Positions 27,401 through 36,372 are shown, counted from the first letter of the stretch. The stretch: DNA of 64,000 bases from Bacteroidota bacterium (GCA_023417065.1 JAEZGH010000042.1:62001-126000), one strand, 5' to 3'. Numbers and translations are program-made. The notes: a model not told the origin generated them from the letters alone.

Positions 27401-30400
27401 TTTCAGTAAGGTTTTTCCAGATCCCCGACGCTCCCGGCACACTTGCCTGACCACCAAGTTTTCCATCTACACCTACCTCGCGCGCAACATTCGTCACCTG
27501 ATCAGCAAACACAGCCAGCGTTTCAATCATCTCGTTGATCGTATCCGTAAGCTGGGCCACTTCACCTTTGGCATTGATTGACAACTTCTGACGAAGGTTA
27601 CCCGTAGCGACAGATGTTACGACTTTGGCGATACCGCGAACCTGTGATGTCAGGTTGGAGGCCATCATATTCACCGAGTCCGTGAGATCCTTCCATGTGC
27701 CGCCAACACCCTTCACTTCTGCCTGACCTCCAAGTTTACCTTCAGTGCCCACCTCACGTGCCACACGCGTCACTTCAAAGGCAAACGAGTTGAGCTGCTC
27801 CACCATGGTATTGATGGTGTTTTTCAATTCAAGGATTTCGCCCTTGACATCGATAGCTACTGTCTTCGACAAGTCACCTGATGCAACCGCCTTGGTCACC
27901 TGCGCGATATTGCGCACCTGCGCAGTGAGATTACCCGTCATTTGGTTCACCGAATCCGTGAGATCTTTCCAGGTACCTGCCACTCCAGGCACGAATGCCT
28001 GACCTCCCAGCTTACCGTCTGTACCTACCTCACGCGCTACACGCGTCACTTCGGAAGCAAAAGCGCGAAGCTGGTCCACCATGGTATTGAGCGTTTCCTT
28101 CAACTGGAGGATCTCGCCCCTCACGTCAACCGTGATCTTCTTCGACATATCACCGTTGGCCACAGCGATCGCCACGTCGGCGATATTCCGCACCTGGGCA
28201 GTAAGATTACCAGCCATCTGATTTACGGAGTCGGTAAGATCCTTCCACGTACCTGCAACCCCAGGCACGTTAGCCTGACCTCCAAGTTTTCCTTCCGTAC
28301 CTACCTCACGGGCAACACGCGTTACCTCGGAGGCAAAGCCGCGAAGCTGGTCCACCATGGTGTTGATCGTATTCTTCAACTCAAGAATTTCTCCTTTTAC
28401 ATCGACACCTATTTTGCGTGAAAGGTCACCGTTCGCCACCGCAGTTGTCACCTCAGCAATATTTCGCACCTGCGAAGTAAGGTTCGATGCCATGAGGTTT
28501 ACACTGTCGGTAAGGTCCTTCCACGTTCCGGCAACGCCCGGCACGTACGCCTGACCTCCCAGCTTTCCTTCGGAACCCACCTCACGCGCTACACGCGTAA
28601 CCTCAGAACCAAACGAATTCAGCTGATCCACCATCGTGTTGATGGTGTTCTTCAACTCAAGGATTTCACCTTTTACATCCACGGTGATTTTTCGGGACAA
28701 ATTCCCCTTCGCCACCGCTGTTGTAACTTCAGCAATATTTCGCACCTGCGCCGTGAGGTTGGACGCCATCTGATTAACTGAATCTGTGAGGTCCTTCCAC
28801 ACACCACCGACACCTTCCACCGTAGCCTGACCGCCAAGCTTGCCTTCAGATCCTACCTCACGCGCTACACGCGTTACCTCGGAACCAAATGAATTCAGCT
28901 GATCCACCATCGTATTGATCGTGTTCTTCAGCTCAAGAATTTCACCTTTTACATCAACAGTGATCTTGCGCGACAAGTCGCCCTTCGCCACTGCCGTGGT
29001 TACTTCAGCGATATTCCGCACCTGTGAGGTGAGGTTACCTGCCATTTTGTTTACGGAATCAGTAAGATCTTTCCATGTACCGCCTACACCGGGCACGTCG
29101 GCCTGACCACCAAGCTTGCCTTCCGAACCAACTTCGCGCGCAACACGTGTTACCTCCGACGCAAAAGAGTTCAGCTGATCCACCATCGTATTGATCGTGT
29201 CTTTCAATTCAGCGATCTCTCCTTTCACGTCAACAGTAATCTTCCGCGACAAATCTCCCTTTGCTACAGCGGTAGTTACCTGCGCAATATTCCGCACCTG
29301 ACCTGTCAGGTTGGAGGCCATTTGATTGACTGAATCGGTGAGGTCTTTCCACACACCCCCTACCCCTTCAACCGTAGCCTGACCTCCCAGCTTCCCTTCA
29401 GAACCAACTTCTCGTGCAACGCGTGTCACTTCGGATGCAAATGAATTGAGCTGATCCACCATTACGTTGATGGTATCTTTCAATTCGCGGATCTCACCGC
29501 GCACGTCCACAGTAATCTTACGCGACAAGTCGCCCTTCGCCACAGCTGTAGTAACCTGTGCAATATTCCGCACCTGACCCGTTAGGTTGGATGCCATTTG
29601 ATTTACGGAATCAGTTAGGTCTTTCCATACACCACCAACGCCTTTCACCGTAGCCTGGCCGCCCAGTTTTCCTTCCGAGCCCACCTCCCGGGCCACACGT
29701 GTTACTTCGGCTGAGAATGAGTTCAACTGATCCACCATCGTGTTGATGGTATTCTTTAATTCGAGGATTTCTCCCTTAACATCAACTGTAATTTGCCGTG
29801 ACAAGTCGCCTTTTGCCACCGCTGTTGTAACTTCAGCGATGTTCCGCACCTGACCCGTGAGGTTGGATGCCATTTGATTTACCGAGTCGGTGAGATCCTT
29901 CCACGTTCCGGCGACACCCTTAACCTGCGCCTGACCACCGAGTTTTCCCTCTGTTCCTACTTCGAGGGCCACGCGCGTCACTTCAGAAGAAAACGAGTTC
30001 AGCTGGTCCACCATCGTGTTGATGGTGTTTTTTAATTCGAGAATTTCTCCTTTAACATCAACAGTGATTTTTTTCGAAAGGTCACCTTTCGCCACAGCGG
30101 TAGTCACCTCGGCGATATTCCGCACCTGAGCAGTAAGGTTTGAACCCATCTGGTTTACGGAGTCAGTGAGGTCCTTCCATACACCTGCAACGCCCTTAAC
30201 CTTCGCCTGGCCACCGAGTTTTCCTTCCGACCCCACTTCACGTGCCACACGCGTTACCTCCATGGAAAACAGGTTGAGCTGCTTTACCATGTCGTTTACC
30301 TCTTTTGCAATTCGCGCAAATTCGCCCTGCAATGCGTGTCCGCCGATTTCCAGAGGCATTTCCTGCGAGAGATTTCCCTTGGCAACAGAACTGATTACGT

Positions 30401-30839
30401 GCGCAATTTCTATGGTTGGGTGAACGAGATCGGAGATAAGGCCGTTGATAGACTCCACGCCTGTGGCCCAGGCCCCCTTTGCCGTAGGCACTTCAATACG
30501 CTGTGTTAACTTCCCCTGCTTACCGATAGTACTCCCGGCCCGGGTGAACTCATACATCAGGCGGTCATTGAGGGAAATAATATCATTTAATGTATCGCAT
30601 ATTTTACCTGCCAACCCGACTTTATCAAGAGGCATCCTGACTGCAAAATTTCCATTTCGCATTTCAATCAAGACGCGAAGCAGTTCGCGATGATCAATTT
30701 CCGTATCAAGATGGTCATAATCATCACCGTTTGCCCTGATTGGGCGTCCTGCACTTTTACGTTTTGTCGTTTTCCCGGGCGCAACAGGTTGTTCAAGTTC
30801 GGCTGTTGATGAAGACCCGCGATTTATCTTCTTACCCAT
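24408..30839 (-). CDS. Soluble hybrid histidine kinase with an 11-unit poly-HAMP array, GAF and three receivers
   Basis: The 2143-residue protein has no transmembrane segment. Residues 40-205 contain an initial, divergent HAMP-like region. Eleven tandem units of 92 residues follow (about 206-1218), each with GKLGGQA, the phrase (V/T)WKDLT(D/E)(S/N)VN and KGDLS-like turns. This is the alternating HAMP arrangement of fungal Nik1/Bos1-type (group III) kinases, but about twice as long. A GAF domain lies at about 1230-1373 and a coiled coil at about 1380-1445. The kinase core has NMSHELRTPL (His near 1454), NQILKNLLSNAFKF, SDTGIGIPPE and GGTGLGLSI. Three receivers follow at about 1750-1870, 1880-1995 and 2020-2140, with acceptor Asp in TLDVKLSD, ILDYSLPD and LMDIMMPE. 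It is co-transcribed with the REC-kinase gene. The signal is unknown; osmotic sensing is the fungal precedent. Confidence 0.93.
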   Translation of the reverse strand: MGKKINRGSSSTAELEQPVAPGKTTKRKSAGRPIRANGDDYDHLDTEIDHRELLRVLIEMRNGNFAVRMPLDKVGLAGKICDTLNDIISLNDRLMYEFTRAGSTIGKQGKLTQRIEVPTAKGAWATGVESINGLISDLVHPTIEIAHVISSVAKGNLSQEMPLEIGGHALQGEFARIAKEVNDMVKQLNLFSMEVTRVAREVGSEGKLGGQAKVKGVAGVWKDLTDSVNQMGSNLTAQVRNIAEVTTAVAKGDLSKKITVDVKGEILELKNTINTMVDQLNSFSSEVTRVALEVGTEGKLGGQAQVKGVAGTWKDLTDSVNQMASNLTGQVRNIAEVTTAVAKGDLSRQITVDVKGEILELKNTINTMVDQLNSFSAEVTRVAREVGSEGKLGGQATVKGVGGVWKDLTDSVNQMASNLTGQVRNIAQVTTAVAKGDLSRKITVDVRGEIRELKDTINVMVDQLNSFASEVTRVAREVGSEGKLGGQATVEGVGGVWKDLTDSVNQMASNLTGQVRNIAQVTTAVAKGDLSRKITVDVKGEIAELKDTINTMVDQLNSFASEVTRVAREVGSEGKLGGQADVPGVGGTWKDLTDSVNKMAGNLTSQVRNIAEVTTAVAKGDLSRKITVDVKGEILELKNTINTMVDQLNSFGSEVTRVAREVGSEGKLGGQATVEGVGGVWKDLTDSVNQMASNLTAQVRNIAEVTTAVAKGNLSRKITVDVKGEILELKNTINTMVDQLNSFGSEVTRVAREVGSEGKLGGQAYVPGVAGTWKDLTDSVNLMASNLTSQVRNIAEVTTAVANGDLSRKIGVDVKGEILELKNTINTMVDQLRGFASEVTRVAREVGTEGKLGGQANVPGVAGTWKDLTDSVNQMAGNLTAQVRNIADVAIAVANGDMSKKITVDVRGEILQLKETLNTMVDQLRAFASEVTRVAREVGTDGKLGGQAFVPGVAGTWKDLTDSVNQMTGNLTAQVRNIAQVTKAVASGDLSKTVAIDVKGEILELKNTINTMVEQLNSFAFEVTRVAREVGTEGKLGGQAEVKGVGGTWKDLTDSVNMMASNLTSQVRGIAKVVTSVATGNLRQKLSINAKGEVAQLTDTINEMIETLAVFADQVTNVAREVGVDGKLGGQASVPGASGIWKNLTENVNQLAQNLTTQVRSISEVASAVTKGDLSRTIRVEAKGEVEALKDTINQMIANLRETTLRNQEQDWLKSNLAKFTQMLQGQRDLDTVSKRILSELAEVVNAHFGAFYILKQSEYSTEFKLRLFAAYAYKEEKNVPKEFAIGEGLVGQCAFEKEKILITNVPQGYIKINSGLGKVKPSNLIILPVLFENNVKAVIELASLDDLSETHIDFLSQVTESIGIVLNTIETNTRTEELLAQSQSLASELKVQQEELRRTNDELQDKALLLAKQKEEVEAKNKEVEEARKSLEEKAEQLTLTSKYKSEFLANMSHELRTPLNSLLILAQQLYENAEGNLNEKQIRYAKTIHSCGDDLIQLINDILDLSKIESGFISANVSSVPIAEIASFVETTFKPISEARNLRFQIEVDSSLPSTMDTDIQRLNQILKNLLSNAFKFTEKGEVRLKIFHAARNQWKPGLPTLDSARNVIGFSISDTGIGIPPEKQMIIFEAFQQAEGSTSRKYGGTGLGLSISRGLAELLGGNIELESIPGHGSTFTLFLPLEGFSPVMSRETSESIKVIQQLQKNNEDDENINSLLGSLRSTNEGGDNRSLELVNEMLNEAGDDRNNFTISDHIVLVVEDDFRFAKIIIDRAHEKGLKAVVATNYLEVFEFINRFTPIGITLDVKLSDTSGWKILDLLRNDLNYRHIPIHVVSGEENRSLALKRGARSFLLKPLESAALDELLDDMVRSFNRKTKKVVVVEDNEIDSSQIVKMLKDDCIDVEIYDTAASALEAIEGRDYDCIILDYSLPDMSGADMIKQVARRKRDHTPVIVYSARDFSKTEMNQINGNSNAVLLKGANSIEQLLEETVSQLHIDYKELAHEKRRIIENIRNQEDILSNKNILVVDDDVRNLFALTTVFERFNINVITAESGKEAIQLLNENPKIDMVLMDIMMPEMDGYETTQKIRREHKNSSLPIIAVTAKAMKGDRQKCIEAGASDYITKPLKIDQLLSLMRLWFCK
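27440..30240 (-). repeat. Tandem 276-bp coding repeats (11 units) of the poly-HAMP array
   Basis: Eleven in-phase copies of a roughly 276-bp unit encode the GKLGGQA-containing HAMP modules. The first coding unit is near 30224 and the last near 27464 (minus strand). Neighbouring copies are highly similar in DNA, and several protein stretches of over 40 residues are identical between units. Such an array is prone to unequal recombination, so copy number may vary between strains or be misassembled. Confidence 0.9.
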
Positions 30840-31056
30840 GCTGAAGGTTTTGGTTTGTCAATTTTTAAAAGTAAAAAAGAAAACGCGTAAGAGTCTGATC
30901 AATGCTTCACGGCCTTCTCCTTATTTCTAAAAATTTTGCAATGCTGTTGATAATCATCCACAGCAAGCAGGAATGATTAAGCAAGTAAAATATTATGCCA
31001 GTAAAATGGTTTGCCATCCGACCTTATATGTATTATCTATGCTGAAGTAAGCTTCC

Positions 31057-32532
31057 ATGAAGATATCAACGCTCATATTCGTCGGCTTTCTGACTATTCT
31101 GAGTATGTTTTCGGTGACGACATACATCAATTTCCGCCTGTCAGATCAGGTAAACGAGAATTACGAATGGCTGAGCAAATCGACGAATATTGTAAGAAGC
31201 AGCAACCGCTTTCAGCGCAATATTCTGAATATGGAGAGCGGTCTGCGCGGATATCTTCTCAGTGGTGAGGAATACTTCATTCAGGCGTACGATTCAGCGG
31301 CCCTTGAAAACGAAGCGATCCTCACTGAATTGCAAAGTTTGATTCCCGAAAACTCCGTACAGCGGAACTCACTGGATCAGATAGCAGCGTTAAATCGCCG
31401 ATGGATAAACGAATATTCAGCACCCCTTATACAGGCTAAGAAATATTCCTTTGATTCTGACAGCAGCAAAGCTGCCTTCAGCGCCCTTTACCGCGAAAAA
31501 TTACAAAGCGGAGTTGAAGTCCGTCTGAATAACCCATTGAATACGCGTCTTCGTGACTTCATTAATCATGAATATACCGTGCGTGATATGCGCAAAGCGA
31601 CGCTGGATCAATCCATTTTACAAACTGGCAGAATTTCACTTTATCTCACTTCATTCTCCATCCTGACCGGCCTGATGATCGCCATTTTCCTCGCTCAGCG
31701 GATATCTCGCCGCATCATGCGAATGGTGAATATGGCCGACAGCATTGCCTCGGGAAATTACGCAGCCTATACGCACGATAAGAGCCATGATGAATTGAGC
31801 AAGCTTGCAAATTCACTCAATCACATGGCCAAAGTGTTATCGGAAAACATCTCGCTTCTCGAACGAAAGAATACAGAGCTGGACCAGTTTGCGCACATCG
31901 TTTCACACGATATGAAGGCACCGCTTCGCGGAATCGACAACGTTGTCACATGGATCGAAGAAGACCATTGGAACGAGCTGTCGCCAAAGGTTCAGGAATA
32001 TCTTCAACTGATCAAAAGCCGGATTGTCAGAGGCGAAAACCTGATTCATGGAATACTCTCCTATTCCCGCGTAGGACAATATGAACTTGAGAATGAAGAA
32101 GTGGATCTAAACCAGATGATTCAGGAAATCCTGGACAACCTGCCTCGCAGGCAAGGATTGGAATTGAAGATACAATCAAACCTTCCGGTTCTGTTCACGC
32201 AACGAATTCCATTGATGCAGATTTTCAGTAACCTCCTGGGAAATGCAATCAAGTATCACGACAAAGAAAAAGGAATGATAAAGGTCTATCATAAAGAAAA
32301 CGGCATCAATTACCACTTCCTTATTGAAGACGACGGACCAGGCATTTCACGGGTTTACCACGACAAGATCTTTACGATCTTTCAAACGCTGAATGGCTCC
32401 GATTCATTCCAGAGCACAGGCGTGGGACTTGCAATTGTGAAGAAAATACTCCTGGACCGTAACCAAAAAATTGAATTACATTCTGAACCTGGAAAAGGTT
32501 CTATATTTGAATTTTCGTGGCCAAAAACCTGA
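31057..32532 (+). CDS. CHASE3-HAMP sensor histidine kinase
   Basis: The 491-residue membrane kinase has a first transmembrane helix at about 4-24 and a CHASE3 sensor at about 35-185, with the signature NMESGLRGYLLSGEEYFI. A second helix lies at about 193-213. HAMP follows at about 214-268, then HisKA with His284 in HIVSHDMKAPLRGI. The ATPase domain has FSNLLGNAIKYHD, EDDGPGISRVYHDKIF and STGVGLAIVKKIL. CHASE3 is a helical extracytoplasmic sensor found in many kinases, and its ligand is usually unknown. The gene is divergent from the poly-HAMP kinase (217-bp gap with both promoters) and is followed after three bases by a single-domain receiver, its likely phospho-partner. Confidence 0.94.
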   Translation: MKISTLIFVGFLTILSMFSVTTYINFRLSDQVNENYEWLSKSTNIVRSSNRFQRNILNMESGLRGYLLSGEEYFIQAYDSAALENEAILTELQSLIPENSVQRNSLDQIAALNRRWINEYSAPLIQAKKYSFDSDSSKAAFSALYREKLQSGVEVRLNNPLNTRLRDFINHEYTVRDMRKATLDQSILQTGRISLYLTSFSILTGLMIAIFLAQRISRRIMRMVNMADSIASGNYAAYTHDKSHDELSKLANSLNHMAKVLSENISLLERKNTELDQFAHIVSHDMKAPLRGIDNVVTWIEEDHWNELSPKVQEYLQLIKSRIVRGENLIHGILSYSRVGQYELENEEVDLNQMIQEILDNLPRRQGLELKIQSNLPVLFTQRIPLMQIFSNLLGNAIKYHDKEKGMIKVYHKENGINYHFLIEDDGPGISRVYHDKIFTIFQTLNGSDSFQSTGVGLAIVKKILLDRNQKIELHSEPGKGSIFEFSWPKT

Positions 32533-32535
32533 TGC

Positions 32536-32964
32536 ATGGATAGTAGTAAAGTAATTAACATTCTCATGGTTGACGATGACTCCCTCGATGTCATCGACAT
32601 GCAACGTACGTTGAACAAGATGAGCATTCTTCACAAAACTACAGTGGCGAAGAACGGAGAAGAAGCGATTGAGTATTTGAACGACCCGGCGACGCAGGAA
32701 CATAAACCCGATATCGTACTGCTGGATATCAATATGCCCAAGATGAATGGGATAGAATTTCTTACAGCCATTCGCAGTACTCCTGAATGGCGTGATCTCA
32801 AGGTTTTCATTATAACTTCATCCGACGAACGCGTTGATAAGGAGGCGACCAAAAAGCTGAGAATTTCGGGCTACATCGTGAAGCCGCTGAAGCTGAACAA
32901 CCCCTCGTCAATAGATTCCTTTAACCTGATGATTGACCTGATGAATATGAAAGCCGGAAAGTGA
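32536..32964 (+). CDS. Single-domain response regulator (Rcp1-like receiver)
   Basis: The 142-residue protein is a receiver with no output domain. The acidic pocket is MVDDDSLD (11-18), the phospho-acceptor Asp64 lies in VLLDINMPKMNG, the switch threonine/serine in FIITSS and the conserved Lys in YIVKPLKL. Its length and the LDINMPKMNG(I)EFL phrase fit the Rcp1 group, which dock on phytochrome-like and CHASE kinases. It begins three bases after the CHASE3 kinase gene, so it is almost certainly that kinase's partner. Signal output must go by protein contact, for example to one of the neighbouring hybrid proteins. Confidence 0.94.
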   Translation: MDSSKVINILMVDDDSLDVIDMQRTLNKMSILHKTTVAKNGEEAIEYLNDPATQEHKPDIVLLDINMPKMNGIEFLTAIRSTPEWRDLKVFIITSSDERVDKEATKKLRISGYIVKPLKLNNPSSIDSFNLMIDLMNMKAGK

Positions 32965-32992
32965 TCAGAATGAACCTTTCGGACTGATCGGT

Positions 32993-33511
32993 TTACTGAT
33001 TCTTACGATCCTTCTTATTCATCTTACGATCCTTCTTATTCATTGGCACAGACTTCTGCTCTTTGCCGCTGAACTTCTTGTTATCTGTGATTTCTGCATT
33101 TGAATCGCGTCCATTGCCGGTACCACTTCCCCCCGGAACCGGTGACCCCGCAATATTGGGACTGGCGCTCTGCTGCGTGTTGGTGCCATCGGTTACTGAG
33201 GGGTCATCCATCAATACACCCGGTGAGCCACTCGGACTTGTAGTCCGTGTACCTGTGGGTGTGATGATAACATTCTCTGCCGGCGCGTCAAGGTTGGTCT
33301 GCTCACCGGCATTGGCTGCGGCAGCATCACCTTCCACAGGTTCGCCATTTTCCCGTGAATCAACTTCTGCAGATGCGTCACGAACCTGTCCGTCGGCGTT
33401 GTACTCCGCCTGGTGAGCGCCCTCTTCCTTAACACCTTCAGATTGCTGAGCCATTGCAGCTGTAGCAAACAAGCTGCAAACAGATAATATGAATATTCGT
33501 ATTGTTTTCAT
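32993..33511 (-). CDS. Small secreted low-complexity protein
   Basis: This 172-residue protein has a signal peptide (about 1-21, ending ATAAMAQ). The mature chain lacks a fold I recognise; it is rich in Gly, Ser, Asn, Pro and acidic residues (for example SPNIAGSPVPGGSG) and so is likely disordered. The C-terminus is basic: the heptapeptide MNKKDRK occurs twice in tandem, encoded by a perfect 21-bp direct repeat at 33001-33042. Such a tail could contact negatively charged surface polymers, but this is speculation. It converges on the receiver gene (28-bp gap). Ordinary three-letter codon structure and the signal peptide support it as a true gene. Confidence 0.65.
   Translation of the reverse strand: MKTIRIFILSVCSLFATAAMAQQSEGVKEEGAHQAEYNADGQVRDASAEVDSRENGEPVEGDAAAANAGEQTNLDAPAENVIITPTGTRTTSPSGSPGVLMDDPSVTDGTNTQQSASPNIAGSPVPGGSGTGNGRDSNAEITDNKKFSGKEQKSVPMNKKDRKMNKKDRKNQ
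33001..33042. repeat. Perfect 21-bp tandem direct repeat, two copies
   Basis: The 21-base unit starting TCTTACGATCC occupies 33001-33021 and 33022-33042 without mismatch. It is in frame and duplicates the basic MNKKDRK heptapeptide at the C-terminus of the small secreted protein on the minus strand. It looks like a recent slippage duplication. Confidence 0.9.
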
Positions 33512-33525
33512 CGTTTCTCTATTAA

Positions 33526-33774
33526 CTAATTGGCAACAAGACCGTCGGCAATAGACGGTTCTTCGACATAAATTCTTTCGTAATATCCTTTCCGGGTAAC
33601 CAACAGAATCGTATCACCATTGCAATCCAATCCTTTACCTGCTTCAATAACCGCGTATCCTGAGCAAAAACTCGATGTTTGCTGAGCCGATACCTTCGCT
33701 GATTCAGAATCAGCACCAGAAATGAAGAGGAGGGCACAAATTGCCAGGGTGATTGCTATAAGACTCGCTTTCAT
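33526..33774 (-). CDS. Small secreted protein, 82 aa, function unknown
   Basis: The start is placed at 33774, where MKASLIAITLAICALLFISG gives a good signal peptide. A longer in-frame reading up to 33984 would run into the neighbouring kinase gene and has an untypical sequence. The mature part is about 60 residues with two cysteines (SSFCSGY and GLDCNGDT) that could form a disulfide, and ends EEPSIADGLVAN. No family is recognised. It lies between the low-complexity secreted protein (14 bp) and the REC-kinase gene (79 bp) on the same strand. It may be co-transcribed with either. Composition and signal peptide support a real gene. Confidence 0.6.
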   Translation of the reverse strand: MKASLIAITLAICALLFISGADSESAKVSAQQTSSFCSGYAVIEAGKGLDCNGDTILLVTRKGYYERIYVEEPSIADGLVAN

Positions 33775-33853
33775 GTTCGTTTCGGGATATTGCCCCATCG
33801 GGAGCCTTACAGAATAAATTCCGATACCAGCGAACCTGCGTTTCCTATAGCAT

Positions 33854-35038
33854 TTATTGAAACATATCCATCCACACTTCGGTAGTATTACCTTCATTTT
33901 GTGTAGCGATGGCAGCACCACCCTTAAGATTGGGGAGCTCAATAGCGAATCGGGTACCCTTTCCCACTTTTGAAGTGACTTCAATGTGTCCGTGCAGCTT
34001 GTCTACCGTTTCTTTGACGATATATAACCCCAGCCCTGCACCTTCCTTTTGCATGGTGGCACGGAAAAACATATCAAATACCCTTGTTACGTAGGCTTCA
34101 TCAATACCGATCCCATTATCTTCAAAAACCATCCGCATCATGTCGCCGGCAAAGGTGACCTTCACATTCAGGAAAGGATTCTCCTTGTGGGGATCCGAAT
34201 ATTTGATAGCGTTGGAAATGAGATTGTTAAGAATTACCGACAGACGGTAGGGATCAGAATGGAAGTCGTCGTGGCCTTGTATCTCAATGTTCTTTTCAAT
34301 GAGATTTGCGCCGGGCATATACTGCATCTTCTCGAGATTATCGTGTATGATCTGTTGAATGTCAATACGTTCAACAGACAGCTCCTTACGCGCATTCCGC
34401 GAATAATCAAGAATTTCCTTAAGTGTTTCATCCAACTTGTAAATACTCTTCTCCATCATTTGCAGATAAGCGGAGAACGCATTACCAAGTTTCTGGTCTT
34501 CCATTTTCGCCAGGTTCAGCAATCCGAGAACCGACATCAGCGGAGCCTTGAGATTGTGTGATACACTGTAAACGAAGCTGTCGAGTTCCTTATTGATCTT
34601 TGTAAGCTCTTCGTTCTGGTGGAGCAATGCATCTTTTGCTTCCAGCTTCGCCTTTTCGTCTGCGCGTTGTTTTAACGCATTCTGAATCGCCGATGGCAGC
34701 CGGGCCAGGTTCGATTTGAGAACGTAGTTGTCAGCGCCCTGCTTGAGGCTGTTTACTGCAAACTCTTCGGATACTGCACCGGTCACGAGAATGAATGGAA
34801 TCTGAATTCCCTGATTCCTGCATATCTTCAACGCTTCAGCTGAGTTAAATTGCGGCAGGGAGTGGTCAGAAAGAATCACGTCGGCAGGATAGGAGCTCAG
34901 CGCTTCAATGAACTCTTCCTTTGTATCGACGCGCCTTGTGTCACAGCGCATGCCAGCCTTCTTCAACGTCCTTTCGATTAATTCCAGATCCTCTGGCATA
35001 TCCTCGAGTACAAGTACTTTAAGATCCTTTTCCATCAA
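33854..35038 (-). CDS. Response regulator-histidine kinase fusion (REC-HisKA-HATPase)
   Basis: The 394-residue protein has the same order as the kinase at 23.1 kb but is a separate paralogue. The receiver has LVLEDMPED (8-16), phospho-acceptor Asp58 in VILSDHSLP, and Lys108 in YVLKSNL. A short coiled coil leads to HisKA with His161 in YSVSHNLKAPLMSVLG. The ATPase part has LNNLISNAIKYSDP, EDNGIGIDEAYVTRVF and GAGLGLYIVKETV. No membrane segment or output domain is present. The FxN-type start is MMEKDL; the second Met is equally possible. It neighbours two small secreted proteins downstream, with a 79-bp gap. Its kinase partner or downstream receiver cannot be named from context. Confidence 0.93.
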   Translation of the reverse strand: MMEKDLKVLVLEDMPEDLELIERTLKKAGMRCDTRRVDTKEEFIEALSSYPADVILSDHSLPQFNSAEALKICRNQGIQIPFILVTGAVSEEFAVNSLKQGADNYVLKSNLARLPSAIQNALKQRADEKAKLEAKDALLHQNEELTKINKELDSFVYSVSHNLKAPLMSVLGLLNLAKMEDQKLGNAFSAYLQMMEKSIYKLDETLKEILDYSRNARKELSVERIDIQQIIHDNLEKMQYMPGANLIEKNIEIQGHDDFHSDPYRLSVILNNLISNAIKYSDPHKENPFLNVKVTFAGDMMRMVFEDNGIGIDEAYVTRVFDMFFRATMQKEGAGLGLYIVKETVDKLHGHIEVTSKVGKGTRFAIELPNLKGGAAIATQNEGNTTEVWMDMFQ

Positions 35039-35433
35039 ATTTTGCGTTATTCGTTATTCAGCGTATATATAAGTAAACCTTATTCCAGCGGCATTTGATA
35101 AGGAGGGAACAGCCGTATCGTGAAAAAACAAAGCGGCTATGTGGAATCAACGCTACACCACCCCGCAAGTTGTCCATAATTGAGGCATGTAATGAAAACA
35201 ATAAATATTCAAAATAATTGCGCGCCTGAAAACTTTGTCTACCCGTACCGTTGCACGCTATTGATTCAATCTATCCCGAATTATCCGGGTTCGTTTCGCG
35301 TTAGAACAAAGGGCCGCAGGAAGCTCGGGAGCGAAAACGTATCACTGACGCGTATTCCGGGCGGAACACACGGAGGTAGCTTCCTGCCGATGCTACAGCA
35401 ATTTATCCCATGGTTTGAAACGATCAGAGAACA
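35039..35433. other. Intergenic region between the REC-kinase and the M23 peptidase gene
   Basis: About 395 bases separate these divergent genes. One weak + strand reading frame of 85 codons (35180-35437) ends in an ATGA overlap with the peptidase start, but its product resembles nothing and starts with an unusual composition, so I do not call it. No clear promoter consensus, tRNA or hairpin stands out. Confidence 0.5.
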
Positions 35434-36372
35434 ATGATGCGATCCGTTATAATATTATCAGCGTTATTCTTATTCGGCTGTAATCCCGTGAAGTCGGTCA
35501 AAGAAGCCTTTACCAATGCTTCTCCTTATGAGCGTTACGTTCGGAATCTTGAGTCGGCGCGGCTGCACGAGCGACCAATGGTGAAAGAGTGGACTGCTGC
35601 AGGTGAACGCGCAATGCGCGACTCAGTTCGTACGATGTTGCCTTTCACGGAAACGGGACAGTTTCTCTCACACATACCCGAAGCTCGCGCCTTTCGTTTT
35701 GAGGCGCGCGACGGACAAGTACTTACTGTCAACGGAGTGACTACGGCAACAGACGACACGGACATTTTTGCCGACCTCTTTGTTATGAAGAGCGGTCAAT
35801 GGAAGCACGTCGCTTCGGCAGATTCCAGCCTGACGCTTTCTTATGAGTTCAACCGCGATGCACTGTGCCTGCTGCGTATTCAGCCAGAGCTTCTTGCCAA
35901 TGCCTACTACAGTATTTCGCTTTCGCTGACTCCCGTACTTATCAATCCGGTTTCGGGGGCATCGAACCGGGCAATTCAGAGCTTTTATGGCGATCCGCGC
36001 GACGGTGGCGGGCGATCCCATGAGGGGGTTGACATCTTTGCAAAAAAAGGAACTCCGGTTGTTGCGCCTACAGATGGCGTTGTCACCCGCGCAGGCAATA
36101 ATCGCCTCGGCGGAAAAGTTGTCTGGATGTATGACAAGAAAAGACAACATTCCTATTACTTCGCACACCTAGACTCACAATACGTTGCCGGTGGAGAAAG
36201 CGTGAGACAGGGCGACACGTTGGGTGTTGTGGGAAACACAGGCAATGCCAGGTATACCCCACCCCATTTACACTTTGGTATTTATCAGTCGCGAAGTAAA
36301 AATCCGCTGCATTACATCAAAACGCTCGAAGCGATTGTCGACGCATCCCCGCTTGACACCACGTTCAGGTAA
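35434..36372 (+). CDS. M23 (LytM) metallopeptidase lipoprotein, apparently cut short by a frameshift
   Basis: The 312-residue protein starts with a lipoprotein signal (ILSALFLFGC, Cys16). A region of about 170 residues precedes the LytM peptidase domain, which has the zinc motif HEGVDIFAKKGTPVVAPTDG (starting near 199) and HLHFGIYQ near 280. These give the HxxxD and HxH zinc ligands of M23 enzymes, which cut peptide bridges in peptidoglycan. The frame stops at 36370 just after the domain, but the next frame continues immediately into SH3-like sequence, so the protein probably once had, or still has, a C-terminal SH3 tail. It should sit in the outer or inner membrane facing the periplasm. The domain itself is intact and could be active. 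Confidence 0.88.
   Translation: MMRSVIILSALFLFGCNPVKSVKEAFTNASPYERYVRNLESARLHERPMVKEWTAAGERAMRDSVRTMLPFTETGQFLSHIPEARAFRFEARDGQVLTVNGVTTATDDTDIFADLFVMKSGQWKHVASADSSLTLSYEFNRDALCLLRIQPELLANAYYSISLSLTPVLINPVSGASNRAIQSFYGDPRDGGGRSHEGVDIFAKKGTPVVAPTDGVVTRAGNNRLGGKVVWMYDKKRQHSYYFAHLDSQYVAGGESVRQGDTLGVVGNTGNARYTPPHLHFGIYQSRSKNPLHYIKTLEAIVDASPLDTTFR

Noticed and set aside
27440..30240. Tandem repeats considered as a CRISPR array
   Set aside because: Unit length (276 bp), absence of unique spacers and open coding frame show protein-domain repeats.
35180..35437. 85-codon frame ending in ATGA overlap with the M23 gene
   Set aside because: The overlap is attractive, but the product has no recognisable features and no signal peptide, so I do not call it.
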